NCBI RefSeq assembly: GCF_019511645.1
Contig: NZ_JAEUAX010000009.1
Coordinates: forward strand, 62,001 to 126,000
Direction of reading: 5' to 3'
DNA: 64,000 bases
DNA from: Microbacterium ureisolvens
GTDB taxonomy: Bacteria > Actinomycetota > Actinomycetes > Actinomycetales > Microbacteriaceae
Positions 50,422 through 59,029 of the stretch are shown piece by piece. The position numbers and the translations under genes were made by a program. Below the pieces are notes generated by a model. That model was not told the DNA's origin. It did not search any database and saw only the letters and a list, made by a program, of their open reading frames with translations. The stretch's first letter is position 1, and each line of letters opens with the position of its first letter.

Positions 50422-50988
50422 ATGTCCGTCCGGTTGAGCGGAGCGGCCTTATCGATTCCCGGGGTCGCGGTGGCCCTGGTCTTGATCCTGGCCGGATGCT
50501 CGGCGCCGAGTGCGGGAACCTCCTCGACGCCGCCCGTCGGGCCGAGTCGGGAAGAGTCGACGCCATCGATGTCACCCGGCTCCGAACCGACGATGACTCC
50601 CCAGTGGTGCGAGGGTGCGGAATTCCCCCGTGCGTCGCTGGATGAAGCAGCGCTCCCCGCGAAGGGTGAGCGACTGACTCTGGATGAGGACCCGTGCTTG
50701 ACGGCGAAGAGCCTTCTCGGCTCATACACCTGGCTCGAGGACCAGGGCATCGACGCCGATCTCATCCAGGGCTTTCAGAGCGTCGGCGGCGTCGAGCCGT
50801 GGACGGCTCCCCTCGCCGACGGCAGCGGCGACTGCATCCTCATCCGTGCGGACGACGACAATGGCTGGCGCGACATCGCGTGCGACTCCCCCGGCGTGCC
50901 CGCAGAGGTCGAGCGCACGGTGGACGGCGCAATACTGCGGCTCACGATAGGGGTCGACGGAGTCGTCGCGCAGGTCACTTCGCCGTGA
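50422..50988 (+). CDS. Secreted lipoprotein of unknown function
   Basis: 188 residues. Signal GAALSIPGVAVALVLILAGC with the lipobox cysteine near residue 27, then a Ser/Thr/Pro linker (about 30-60), then a small domain with four cysteines (WCEG, DPCLTA, GDCILI, ACDSPG) likely forming two disulfides outside the cell. ATG at 50422 has GGAGG upstream. It follows helR by 79 bases in the same direction but has its own ribosome site; no functional link is evident. Confidence 0.72.
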   Translation: MSVRLSGAALSIPGVAVALVLILAGCSAPSAGTSSTPPVGPSREESTPSMSPGSEPTMTPQWCEGAEFPRASLDEAALPAKGERLTLDEDPCLTAKSLLGSYTWLEDQGIDADLIQGFQSVGGVEPWTAPLADGSGDCILIRADDDNGWRDIACDSPGVPAEVERTVDGAILRLTIGVDGVVAQVTSP

Positions 50989-51102
50989 CCGTGATCCCCG
51001 GCGGGGTGCGAGGCGTTGGTCATGGCTCTCGTCCCGATCGCGCGGAGGGAACGGCGATCCCTCGCGACACTGCGCACGAGACCCTGGGTCGACTCATGAG
51101 TG

Positions 51103-51122
51103 TCGTAGGTTTGTTCTAATCT
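51103..51122 (+). promoter_or_regulatory. Leaderless promoter with half-decayed SOS-like box
   Basis: TAATCT (51117-51122) lies 6 bases before the ATG. It is preceded by TCGTAGGTTTGTTCTA (51103-51118). The right half GTTCTA and the left TCG match the actinobacterial LexA box (TCGAACATATGTTCGA type), while the left-half GAAC is lost. Confidence 0.45.
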
Positions 51123-51128
51123 CACGGT

Positions 51129-52430
51129 ATGTGCTCGACCGATGCCCTCCATTGCGACGACGCCGCGATGATCGTCGGCGAGCTGGCTCGGGTGCGGCGT
51201 GCGCAGGCGGCACTGGAGGCGGAACGCACCCGGCTGCTGGATGAGCTGCGGCGCGTCAGCGAGAATCACCAGGAGCAGATCGTGTCATACGACCCGGGCT
51301 CACCGGCCGCGAAGAAGGCGGCGCGCGGCAAGGATGTCGCGACGGATGCGGCGGACTGGGTGGCCCGCTCCACCCAGGCCGAGGTCGCCTGCGTGCTGCG
51401 GGTCACCGAACGGCAGGCCGCCGACCTGCTGCGGGAGGCCCGGGTGCTGTGCGCCGACCTGCCCGCCACCATGACCGCCCTCGCCTCCGGCGAGATCTCC
51501 TACAAGCACGCCACCGCTCTGGTCGAGGACGCCGAGATGTTCACGCCACTGCACCGGGCCGCGTTCGAAGACGCCGTCCTCGCGGGCCGGCTCGATGTCA
51601 CGGCGGGCCGGTTCGCGCACCGCTGCCGCCGGATCCGGGAACACCTCGACCCCGACACCATCCAGGAACGCGCCCACGGCGCGATGCAGTCGCGGGACGT
51701 GACCGTGCACCCCGCCCGCGACGGCATGGGCTGGCTAATGGTCTACGGCCCCATCATGCAGATCCACCTCGCCCACACCCTGCTCACCGGAACCGCGAAA
51801 GACGAACAAGAAGCCGGGGACCCGCGCACGTTGGGCCAGTTGCGGTTCGACGCGCTCATCGACGCGCTGCTGCGCAACGACCGTCCCCTCGGCGTACCCG
51901 ACAGCGCCGACCCGGCGAAGTCGCTGCGCCCCGTCCGCGTTGACGTCACCGTCACCGTGCCCGCGCTCACCCTGCTCGGTCAGGGCGACGAGCCCGCCGT
52001 GCTCGACGGGTACGGACCCATCCCGCTCGACGTCGCGCGCACCCTCGCCGCCGGCGCCACCTCCTGGCGGCGGGTGCTCACCCACCCCGTCACCGGCATC
52101 CGCCTCGTCTACGACCGCACCACCTACAAGACCCCCGCCGCCCTGCGCGCCTGGCTCGCCGACCGCGACGGCACCTGCCGGTTCCCCGGCTGCGACACCC
52201 CCGCCACCGGCTGCGAAACCGACCACAACCTGGCATGGGAACACGGCGGCTGCACCGACCACGACAACCTCGCCCACCTCTGCAAGAAACACCACCGCCT
52301 CAAACACCACACCCGCTGGACCGCCCGCCTCGACGAGGAACTCCTCACCTGGACCAGCCCCACCGGGCACGAATACACCACCAGCACCCGCGAAGACCGC
52401 GCCCCCGCACTCACCCCGCTCCGCACCTGA
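51129..52430 (+). CDS. DUF222 and HNH endonuclease-signature protein
   Basis: 433 residues. Residues 10-330 are a helical DUF222 region (LARVRRAQAALEAERTRLLDEL; ATDAADWVARSTQAEVACVL). Residues 345-405 are an HNH domain with CRFPGCDTPATGCETDHNLAWEHGG and DNLAHLCKKHHRLKHH, which contains the Zn-type cysteines and the His/Asn/His set. Such genes are multicopy in many actinobacteria and often associated with SOS or mobile contexts; no transposase or intein is near. The ATG is directly after a -10, with no room for a ribosome site. Possibly a DNA-damage-induced nuclease; substrate unknown. Confidence 0.85.
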   Translation: MCSTDALHCDDAAMIVGELARVRRAQAALEAERTRLLDELRRVSENHQEQIVSYDPGSPAAKKAARGKDVATDAADWVARSTQAEVACVLRVTERQAADLLREARVLCADLPATMTALASGEISYKHATALVEDAEMFTPLHRAAFEDAVLAGRLDVTAGRFAHRCRRIREHLDPDTIQERAHGAMQSRDVTVHPARDGMGWLMVYGPIMQIHLAHTLLTGTAKDEQEAGDPRTLGQLRFDALIDALLRNDRPLGVPDSADPAKSLRPVRVDVTVTVPALTLLGQGDEPAVLDGYGPIPLDVARTLAAGATSWRRVLTHPVTGIRLVYDRTTYKTPAALRAWLADRDGTCRFPGCDTPATGCETDHNLAWEHGGCTDHDNLAHLCKKHHRLKHHTRWTARLDEELLTWTSPTGHEYTTSTREDRAPALTPLRT

Positions 52431-52546
52431 GGCGAGGGCACCCGGTAGCCGGAGGGACGAGAAGGCGTGTTGGCGCGCGGACAGCATCGCCGCCGTCGTG
52501 TTCGAGACCGTTTCCGGCGGAACCGGCGCGAATCGCCGTGATGGGC

Positions 52547-53014
52547 TCAGCCGCGCTGCAGGTAGTGGCGCACGGTGTCGTCCCGCTCGACGAGGAACCG
52601 GTCGTCCTCCGGGTAGTACACCGCCCTGTCGATGTCGTCGCCCGCGAACCCCCGGATGCTGTCGAGGCTGTCCCACCGCGAGACGGTCAGGATCTCCGTC
52701 AGGCCGTCGGCGAGCTCGCGCGTCAGGGTCCACGCGTCCTTGTTTCCCGCACGCGCGCGATACTCCGCAATTCCCGTTCGCTCGACGTAGGCGACGTATT
52801 CGTCGCGGTCCTCCGTGCGGATCACTCCACGCCACACTCTGACGATGTTCCGATGATGGCTGTGGTCTTCGACGTCGGGCTCTGCCCGCGCGACGTCGGC
52901 GACCTCCTCCTCGGGGCGCGGTGGGATCGTCTCGTCGACTTCGAGCTCGGGGATGCTCGACTCACCCGGCCGGGGAACGTGGGGGTGAGAGAAGTGCTCG
53001 TCATAGGTGGACAC
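52547..53014 (-). CDS. Antibiotic-biosynthesis-monooxygenase-like (dimeric alpha+beta barrel) protein
   Basis: 155 residues. The first 55 are acidic and disordered (Pro/Glu/His-rich). Residues 57-150 look like an ABM/stress-responsive alpha-beta barrel: NIVRVWRGVIRTEDRDEYVAYVE, TLTRELADGLTEILTVSRWDSL, and RAVYYPEDDRFLVERDDTVRHY. Likely a small cytosolic enzyme or heme/quinol-handling protein; no catalytic residue is certain. The stretch before it (52431-52546) shows nothing. Confidence 0.7.
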   Translation of the reverse strand: MSTYDEHFSHPHVPRPGESSIPELEVDETIPPRPEEEVADVARAEPDVEDHSHHRNIVRVWRGVIRTEDRDEYVAYVERTGIAEYRARAGNKDAWTLTRELADGLTEILTVSRWDSLDSIRGFAGDDIDRAVYYPEDDRFLVERDDTVRHYLQRG

Positions 53015-53061
53015 CGCGACTCCTTCCTCAGGCGACAGTCACAGCGTAGATCCAGCCGGGG

Positions 53062-53985
53062 TCAGCGCACCCGCAGTTCCTCCGGCAGCACGACGACATC
53101 GACCAGCGCGCCGTTGCGCCAGACCGTCATCTCCATACGGCGGCCGATCGCGCCCTCGACCATGCGCCGCTGCAGCGCCGTCGGGTCGGCGATCGTGGCG
53201 CCGTCGAGCGACAGCACGATGTCGCCGACGCGAGCACCAGCCACGGCGGCCGGGCTGTTGGGCACCACTGAGACGACCTGCATCCCGACCTTCGACCCCG
53301 CCTTCGCCGCGACCTCGGGACCGAGCGGCACGGTCGAGCCGGCGATTCCCAGCCACGCACGTCGCACGCGACCCGAGACGCGCAGAGCGTCGATGATCTC
53401 CCGCGTCGTGGCGTTGATCGGCACCGCGAGCCCCAGGCCGATGCCGGCGACCGCGGTGTTCACCCCGACCATACGGCCGGCGCTGTCGGCGAGCACGCCG
53501 CCGCTGTTGCCGGGATTGAGCGCCGCATCTGTCTGGATCACCTCGTCGATGACCCTTCCTGAGCGCGTCGGCAGCGATCGTCCGAGTGCCGACACGATCC
53601 CCGCGGTCACGCTCCCCGAGAACCCGCGCGGGTTGCCGAGCGCCACGACGAGCTGCCCGACCCCGAGTTTCGCGGCGTCCCCCATCGTCAGCGGTGGCGG
53701 GGTGTCGACGTCGGCGCGCAGAACCGCGAGGTCCGACAAGGGGTCGGCGCCGATGACGGATGCTGCCGCCAACGTGCCGTCGGGAAACGCGACCTCCACC
53801 CCGATCGCACCCTCGACCACATGCGCGCTCGTGAGCAGGTGCCCCTCCGACGTGATGACCGAGGCGCTGCCCGCGCCCGCGCCCTGGCGCGTGCGCACGC
53901 TCACCGCCGCGACCGACGGCAACACGGTCTGCGCGACGCGCATGACCGTCGAGGAGTAGGCGTCGAGTGCCTCCTGGTCGTCCAC
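53062..53985 (-). CDS. HtrA/Deg-like S1C serine protease with PDZ domain, apparently cytosolic
   Basis: 307 residues. Trypsin-like domain with triad His55 (LLTSAHVV), Asp85 (PLSDLAVLR) and Ser161 (NPGNSGG); a PDZ domain follows at about 215-300 (MQVVSVVPNSPAAVAGARVGDIVLSLDG). Unlike most actinobacterial HtrA proteins it has no signal peptide or membrane helix: the N-terminus MDDQEALDAYSSTVMRVAQT is short and polar. The GTG start at 53983-53985 gives this compact form; no upstream in-frame hydrophobic segment is present before 54046. Confidence 0.85.
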   Translation of the reverse strand: MDDQEALDAYSSTVMRVAQTVLPSVAAVSVRTRQGAGAGSASVITSEGHLLTSAHVVEGAIGVEVAFPDGTLAAASVIGADPLSDLAVLRADVDTPPPLTMGDAAKLGVGQLVVALGNPRGFSGSVTAGIVSALGRSLPTRSGRVIDEVIQTDAALNPGNSGGVLADSAGRMVGVNTAVAGIGLGLAVPINATTREIIDALRVSGRVRRAWLGIAGSTVPLGPEVAAKAGSKVGMQVVSVVPNSPAAVAGARVGDIVLSLDGATIADPTALQRRMVEGAIGRRMEMTVWRNGALVDVVVLPEELRVR

Positions 53986-54046
53986 GAAACCAGTGTCGAC
54001 CCGTCACGGATGCTGCGGCCGAAGTTCGCCGAAGGCGGAAGGGACG

Positions 54047-55015
54047 TCAGGGCGCGTCATCCCACCAATCCAGCACCCGCGTGCCGATCAGGGTGAGCCA
54101 CCGCGAGGGCTCCCCCTCCGCGACGTCGACGTCGAACCAGGTACGACCAGGCAGCGGCGTGGTCTGCAGCCAGGTGCCGTCGCGCTGCCGAGCCGCGCGC
54201 ACGACCTCGACAGCGTCCGCGAGCCGACGATCGGGCGGTGTGCCCTCGAGAAGCGCGACGTCGCGGAAGTGGTCGAGCGCGACCAGCGCGCTGTACCGAT
54301 GGCGGTTCGGATACACGAAGCGCGTGACGAAGTCGCCGACGAGCTCGCCGGTCGTCGCCCGGTTCATCAGGTGGCGTGAGAGGAGGTACTCCTCGCCGCC
54401 GTGGCGCGCGTCGCGCATGCGCGTGTCACCCGTGAGCCGCTCGTACGCGAGGATGCCACGCGCCGCGTTGAGCGTCGAGTGGAACGACGAGCGCACCGAG
54501 TCTCCCTCTTCGGCCTCGCAGTTCCAGCCGCCGTCGGCGAGGCGATGCTCGGGGAACCAGGCGACCAGCCGCGACACGTCGGCCCCGAGCCAGGCACCGG
54601 CGGCCAGCGTGTACGAGTTGATGCAGACGTCGATCTCGCCGCCCCAGTACGGCAGGTCGTCGTACTCCCACCGGCTGTGCGCCGCGAGCTTGTCGGCGGT
54701 ACCGTCGAGCGCGGGCGCGTCGACGCCCCACTCGCGGAGGTCCTTGAGCGCCCAGGTGGTGGCGACCCAGGGCTGGCCGGGCTCGTCCTGCTCCGGGCTT
54801 CCGAAGAACCCGGCGGGGAAGAAGGCACCTCCCGCCCATTGCCCGTCGGCGTCCTGTTCCGCGAGCAGCCGCGCACCGAAGCCCTCGGTCGCCACCCGCG
54901 CACGCGTCGCCTCCCAGACCTCGGGCGGAGCCCCCGCGATATCGCGCTCCACCTGCCAGCGCAGGGCCGGGTCGGAATCGAGAAGCCAGTCGAGCACACC
55001 GCGATCGATGGTCAT
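54047..55015 (-). CDS. Prenyltransferase/squalene-cyclase-like alpha-alpha toroid protein
   Basis: 322 residues with repeats of the QW/prenyltransferase type (DADGQWAGGAFFPAG, LADGGWNCEAEEGDS, QRDGTWLQTTPLPG) spaced along a helical toroid. The DxDD catalytic motif of squalene-hopene cyclase is not seen, so enzymatic cyclisation is doubtful. TACTCT (55023-55028) lies 7 bases before the ATG, a leaderless layout. No operon partners; role unknown. Confidence 0.72.
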   Translation of the reverse strand: MTIDRGVLDWLLDSDPALRWQVERDIAGAPPEVWEATRARVATEGFGARLLAEQDADGQWAGGAFFPAGFFGSPEQDEPGQPWVATTWALKDLREWGVDAPALDGTADKLAAHSRWEYDDLPYWGGEIDVCINSYTLAAGAWLGADVSRLVAWFPEHRLADGGWNCEAEEGDSVRSSFHSTLNAARGILAYERLTGDTRMRDARHGGEEYLLSRHLMNRATTGELVGDFVTRFVYPNRHRYSALVALDHFRDVALLEGTPPDRRLADAVEVVRAARQRDGTWLQTTPLPGRTWFDVDVAEGEPSRWLTLIGTRVLDWWDDAP

Positions 55016-55154
55016 GCGGGCCAGAGTAGTCACCCCCGGCGACGGCGGGTGATCGCCTGCCGAATGCACGGCGCGGCGGCGGGCCGCGGCATCCATCGTC
55101 AGAGAAGCGTGAGGATCGTTGCCCGCCGACGCGCGCCCCAGGGAGAATTGCCCG

Positions 55155-56153
55155 ATGCCCATCGTCGACAACGGCGTGTATGTCGCCGGCAAGCGGATCG
55201 AGAATCCGTCGAGCCTCCAAGAGACCTTCGAGTACACCCGCGCACAGCATGGGATGGCGTGGATCGGGCTCTTCCGCCCGACCCCGGAGGAGATCGCGCA
55301 GGTCGCGGACGAGTTCACCCTGCATTCACTGGCCGTCGAAGACGCCCTCACGGGACACCAGCGTTCGAAGCTGGAGCGGTATGGCGACATCCTCTTCGTG
55401 GTGCTGCGCCCCGCGCGGTACATCGACGAGAGCGAGACCGTCGAGTTCGGCGAGCTGCATGTGTTCGTCGGGCCGGATTTCATCGTCACGATCCGGCATG
55501 CCGAGTCTCCCGACTTGAGCCGGGTGCGCAGGCGGATGGAGCACGAGCCCGAGCTGCTCGCGCTCGGCCCGGAGGCGGTGCTCTACGCGATCCTCGACGA
55601 GGTGGTCGACGAGTACTACCCCGTGATCGAGGGCGTCGAGAACGACATCGACGAGATCGAGGACGCGCTGTTCGAGAACGGCGGCGTCACGCTCTCCAAG
55701 CGCATCTACGACCTGTCGCGCGAGGTGATCACCCTGCAGCGTGCGGTCGCCCCGCTGGCCGACATGCTCGACTCGCTGCAACGCGGCGCTCCGAAGTATC
55801 AGGTCGACCTCGAACTGCAGCGGTCGCTGCGCGACGTGCACGACCACGCCCTGCGCATCATCGACAAGACGGCGGCGTTCCGCTCGATCCTCGACAACGC
55901 CCTCACCGTCAACGCGACGATCGTCACGCAGCGCCAGACCGACACCGCTCTCGTGCAGAACGAGCAGGTCAAGAAGATCTCGGGCTGGGCGGCGATCCTC
56001 TTCGGCCCCACGCTCGTGGGAACGATCTACGGCATGAACTTCGAGTACATGCCGGAATTGGAATGGCCGCTCGGCTACCCGATGGCACTCGCCCTCATGG
56101 CGGCGACGAGCCTCACGCTCTACTGGGTGTTCCGCAAGAGGCACTGGCTCTGA
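55155..56153 (+). CDS. corA: CorA-family magnesium/cobalt channel
   Basis: 332 residues. A large cytosolic domain (to about 270) leads into two C-terminal membrane helices. The selectivity motif YGMNFEYMPEL with GMN at 293-295 lies between them; the end is YWVFRKRHWL. Pentameric Mg2+ import channel in the plasma membrane. GGGAGA precedes the ATG at 55155. Stand-alone, ended by a strong hairpin. Confidence 0.93.
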   Translation: MPIVDNGVYVAGKRIENPSSLQETFEYTRAQHGMAWIGLFRPTPEEIAQVADEFTLHSLAVEDALTGHQRSKLERYGDILFVVLRPARYIDESETVEFGELHVFVGPDFIVTIRHAESPDLSRVRRRMEHEPELLALGPEAVLYAILDEVVDEYYPVIEGVENDIDEIEDALFENGGVTLSKRIYDLSREVITLQRAVAPLADMLDSLQRGAPKYQVDLELQRSLRDVHDHALRIIDKTAAFRSILDNALTVNATIVTQRQTDTALVQNEQVKKISGWAAILFGPTLVGTIYGMNFEYMPELEWPLGYPMALALMAATSLTLYWVFRKRHWL

Positions 56154-56154
56154 C

Positions 56155-56205
56155 GCCGACGAGCAGAGCGGACGCCCAAGGCGAGGCGCTGCTCTGCTCG
56201 TCGGC
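56155..56205. terminator. Bidirectional terminator corA / DUF892 gene
   Basis: GCCGACGAGCAGAGC (56155-56169) pairs perfectly with 56191-56205 around a 21-nt loop, between two convergent stops. Confidence 0.75.
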
Positions 56206-56217
56206 GAGCCCCTGTGG

Positions 56218-56700
56218 TCAGCGAGCGATCTCCTCGAGCTTCTTCTGAAGCTCCTCGCTCGTGTGGGTCTCCTGGTCGAGGTTGGCCGTCAGCAGCGTGA
56301 CGGCATCGACGGCGCCCTGAGCGCGGGTGGCGATGATGAGCGACTGGTACGCCGAGATCTCATAGTGCTCGTTGCCGAGCGCCGCCGAGAGCGTCACCTG
56401 ATCACGCAGGGCGGCCGCGGATCGCGAGATGAGCGACTCCGCCTGCTTCGCGATGCCCTTCGTGCTCGGCGAAGCCGCGGTCGACTCGGGCAGCTCGAGC
56501 ACGCCGAACACCTTGCGCAGGTTCTCGATCTGCTCCCGCGTCTCGTCGGCGTGGTGCCGGAACATCTTCTTGATGTCAGCCGAGCGGGCGGCCTGCTCCA
56601 GCTCGCCCAGCGCGGCCAGGGAGTCTTCCTCCATCGTCATGGCCGTCCGCAGCTGGAACCGAAGCAGGTCGACGGGGGACTCGAGCGTGGTCTGGGACAT
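56218..56700 (-). CDS. DUF892 (YciE/YciF) ferritin-like protein
   Basis: 160 residues, four-helix bundle. LRFQLRTAMTMEEDSLAALGELEQAA, FRHHADETREQIENLRKVF, GNEHYEISAYQSLIIA and ETHTSEELQKKLEEIA supply Glu/His ligands for a di-metal site. AAAGGAG lies before the ATG. Such proteins are stress-induced in other bacteria. Confidence 0.85.
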   Translation of the reverse strand: MSQTTLESPVDLLRFQLRTAMTMEEDSLAALGELEQAARSADIKKMFRHHADETREQIENLRKVFGVLELPESTAASPSTKGIAKQAESLISRSAAALRDQVTLSAALGNEHYEISAYQSLIIATRAQGAVDAVTLLTANLDQETHTSEELQKKLEEIAR

Positions 56701-56871
56701 AACAGCTCCTTTCCGGATCCCGCGACTCTAGGCAGTTGCGAAGGATCGGTGCACGGGGGTTGCATGAGTTGCCGTGCTTCGCTACGGGTCAGCGCGATGT
56801 CAGAGGCACCCGGGAGCGTCGCACCGGGAGTCACGCGCTTCGCCGAAACCGAACGGGCCCTCTGGACACGG

Positions 56872-56890
56872 ATGTGTACACCGTATACAT
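56872..56890. promoter_or_regulatory. Operator-promoter of the reductase pair
   Basis: ATGTGTAC-ACC-GTATACAT (one mismatch between arms) includes TATACA (56884-56889), the -10 of the following gene, with TGGACA 15 bases upstream as -35. The ATG is 8 bases after the -10, so the leader is very short or absent. A repressor bound here would block the start; no regulator gene is adjacent. Confidence 0.5.
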
Positions 56891-56897
56891 TGCCGTC

Positions 56898-57449
56898 ATG
56901 CCCCAAGTCGTGCTCTATGCGTCGATGTCTCTCGATGGGTTCGCCACGGGTCCTGATGACGACCTGTCGGTGCTGCACGGATGGGCGTTCGGAGACACGA
57001 CGATGCAGATGCATCCGCAGGTCGGCAACGAGTTCCTCAACGCCGGCGCAGTGATCTTCGGCGCCCGCACTCTTCGAGCGGGCGATGCGGCGTGGGCAGG
57101 CGAGGATGTCTTCCCGATGCCGGTGTTCGTTCCCACGCACGAGGCGCGCGAGCCGGTGATCAGGAATGGCTCCCTCTTCACGTTCGTGGATTCCGCGGAA
57201 GACGCTCTCACCCAGGCCGTGCAGGCGGCGGGCGATCGCGACGTGTACATCATGGGCAGCCCCAATGTGGCGCAGCAGCTCTTCTCAGCCGGCACGGTCG
57301 ACGCGGTGGAGCTCGCGATCACGGGAGTCCTTCTCGGCTCGGGCATAAAGCTGTTCGATCATCTTGCGCACACGCCCATCCGACTGCAGCCGACGCGTGT
57401 GATCCCGTCCAGGGGGATCACGCACGTGAGGTACAACGTGCAGCACTGA
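56898..57449 (+). CDS. RibD-C/dihydrofolate reductase-like protein
   Basis: 183 residues of the RibD C-terminal/DHFR-like fold. VVLYASMSLDGFATGPDD, AVIFGARTLRAGDAAW, YIMGSPNVAQQLFSAGTVDAVELAI and GVLLGSGIKLFDHL follow the family pattern with an NADPH site. Not the folate enzyme itself, which is shorter and has different motifs. First of two tandem homologues under one promoter. Substrate unknown. Confidence 0.85.
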   Translation: MPQVVLYASMSLDGFATGPDDDLSVLHGWAFGDTTMQMHPQVGNEFLNAGAVIFGARTLRAGDAAWAGEDVFPMPVFVPTHEAREPVIRNGSLFTFVDSAEDALTQAVQAAGDRDVYIMGSPNVAQQLFSAGTVDAVELAITGVLLGSGIKLFDHLAHTPIRLQPTRVIPSRGITHVRYNVQH

Positions 57450-57471
57450 CCCAGAGGGGAAGAGGAACGAG

Positions 57472-58041
57472 ATGAGACCCCTTCGATACGCGATCAACGT
57501 CACACTCGACGGCTGCTGCCACCACGAGGCGGGGCTCGCCCCAGACGAGGAGTCGATGCACTACTGGGCCACGGAGGTGGCCCGAGCCGATGCCCTGCTC
57601 TTCGGCCGGGTGACCTACCGGATGATGGAGTCGGCGTGGCGGCGGCCGGCCACGGGCACGTGGCCGGACTGGATGCGAGAGTGGGAGATCCCGTTCGCCG
57701 AGACCATCGACCGGGCCCAGAAGTACGTCGTGTCGAGCACTCTGGATGGCGTCGATTGGAACGCCGAGTTGCTGCGAGGCGACGTCGGGCAAGCGGTTCA
57801 GGAGCTGAAGCAGGAGCCGGGCGAGGGTCTGTTCGTGGGTGGCGTGACCCTCCCGCTCGCACTGGCCGATCTGGGACTGATCGACGAGTACGTGTTCCTC
57901 GTGCAGCCGATCATTGCCGGACACGGGCCGACGTTGCTCGCCGGTCTTCGCGAGCGCATCCAGCTCGAGCTGGTGGATCGCCAGGACTTCCGATCGGGAG
58001 CCGCCGCCCTGCGGTACCGGCCGGCGCCGGCAGCAGCTTGA
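57472..58041 (+). CDS. RibD-C/dihydrofolate reductase-like protein, second copy
   Basis: 189 residues. RYAINVTLDGCCHHEAGLAP, ADALLFGRVTYRMMESAW, VSSTLDGVDWNAELL, GEGLFVGGVTLPLALADLGLIDEY and QPIIAGHGPTLLAGL. Same fold as the upstream gene but clearly diverged. GAGGAA precedes the ATG, 22 bases after the previous stop, so the two form an operon. The pair may make a heterodimer or handle related substrates. Confidence 0.87.
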   Translation: MRPLRYAINVTLDGCCHHEAGLAPDEESMHYWATEVARADALLFGRVTYRMMESAWRRPATGTWPDWMREWEIPFAETIDRAQKYVVSSTLDGVDWNAELLRGDVGQAVQELKQEPGEGLFVGGVTLPLALADLGLIDEYVFLVQPIIAGHGPTLLAGLRERIQLELVDRQDFRSGAAALRYRPAPAAA

Positions 58042-58087
58042 GCCGACTGATCGGACTCGGTCATGAGGTAGCGGGGCGTGTGGCGCA

Positions 58088-59029
58088 TCAGGTGTCCTTC
58101 CGGGTGAGGCGGGTACGCACCGCAAGTCCGGCGCAGGCGACGACGGCGAGGCCGCCGAGCACGGTCGGCAGTCCGATCCGCTCGTGCAGCAGCAGGGCGG
58201 ACCACAGGATGCCGAGCACGGGCTGGATGAGCTGCACCTGACTGACCTGGGCGATGGGGCCGATCGCGAGGCCCCGGTACCAGGCGAAGAAGCCGAGGAA
58301 CATGCTCACGATCGCGAGGTAGGCGAACGCCGCCCACTCGACCGTCGTCGCCGCGGGCGGCTGCTGGATCCAGCCCACGGCGGCGCCGGCGAGCATCAGC
58401 GGCGATGCCAGCACGAGCGCCCACGAGACCGTCTGCCAGGCGCCGAGCTCGCGGGCGAGCAGGCCGCCCTCGGCGTAGCCGAGCGCGCACAGCAGCACCG
58501 CGAGGAACAGGAGCAGATCGGCTTCATGCAGGGCTCCCAGTCCGCCGTTCTGCAGCGACGCGAATGCCAACGCCGCGATCGCACCGAGCACCGCGAAGAC
58601 CCAGAAGGATGCGGTCGGCCGCTCCCGTCCGCGCAGCACCGCCATCACCGCCGTCGCGGCCGGGAGCAGTCCGATCACGACGACCGCGTGGCTCGCCGGC
58701 ACGGCGGCGAGCGCGAACGACGTGAGCAGCGGGAAGCCGATCACCACGCCTGCGGCGACGATCGTCAATCGCGCCCACTGCGCGGCGCTCGGCGCCGGGA
58801 CCGTGTCCGGCCGCCGGTGCCGCGTGAACGAGAGCGCCAGCATGGCGAGCACGGCGGCGGCGACCGCCCGCCCGCAGCCGACGAACAGCGGCGACAGCCC
58901 GCCCACCGCGACGCGGGTGAACGGCAGCGTGAACGAGAAGGCGACGATTCCCACGAGTCCCCAGCCGAGGCCATCGAGGTGCGGTAGCACGGTCGTGGAC
59001 GCGCGAGTAGCGCTACTCTTCCCTGACAT
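58088..59029 (-). CDS. EamA/DMT-family transporter
   Basis: 313 residues, ten predicted membrane helices in two EamA halves (GWGLVGIVAFSFTLPFTRVAVG; LLLFLAVLLCALGYAEGGLLA; VQLIQPVLGILWSALLLHERIGLP). Exporter of amino acids or related metabolites. The ATG (59027-59029) overlaps the ATG of the divergent MocR gene on the other strand. TATCCT (59035-59040) lies 5 bases before it, so the transcript is leaderless and the two promoters interlock. MocR-type regulators commonly control such exporters. Confidence 0.88.
   Translation of the reverse strand: MSGKSSATRASTTVLPHLDGLGWGLVGIVAFSFTLPFTRVAVGGLSPLFVGCGRAVAAAVLAMLALSFTRHRRPDTVPAPSAAQWARLTIVAAGVVIGFPLLTSFALAAVPASHAVVVIGLLPAATAVMAVLRGRERPTASFWVFAVLGAIAALAFASLQNGGLGALHEADLLLFLAVLLCALGYAEGGLLARELGAWQTVSWALVLASPLMLAGAAVGWIQQPPAATTVEWAAFAYLAIVSMFLGFFAWYRGLAIGPIAQVSQVQLIQPVLGILWSALLLHERIGLPTVLGGLAVVACAGLAVRTRLTRKDT
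59005..59018. promoter_or_regulatory. Operator for the MocR regulator
   Basis: Perfect 14-bp palindrome GAGTAGCGCTACTC. It overlaps TACTCT (59014-59019), the -10 of the rightward mocR gene, and lies inside codons 4-9 of the leftward exporter gene. Confidence 0.6.

Noticed and set aside
51129..52430. HNH gene as part of an insertion element or intron
   Set aside because: No transposase, terminal repeats or intron structure nearby; DUF222-HNH genes are commonly stand-alone.
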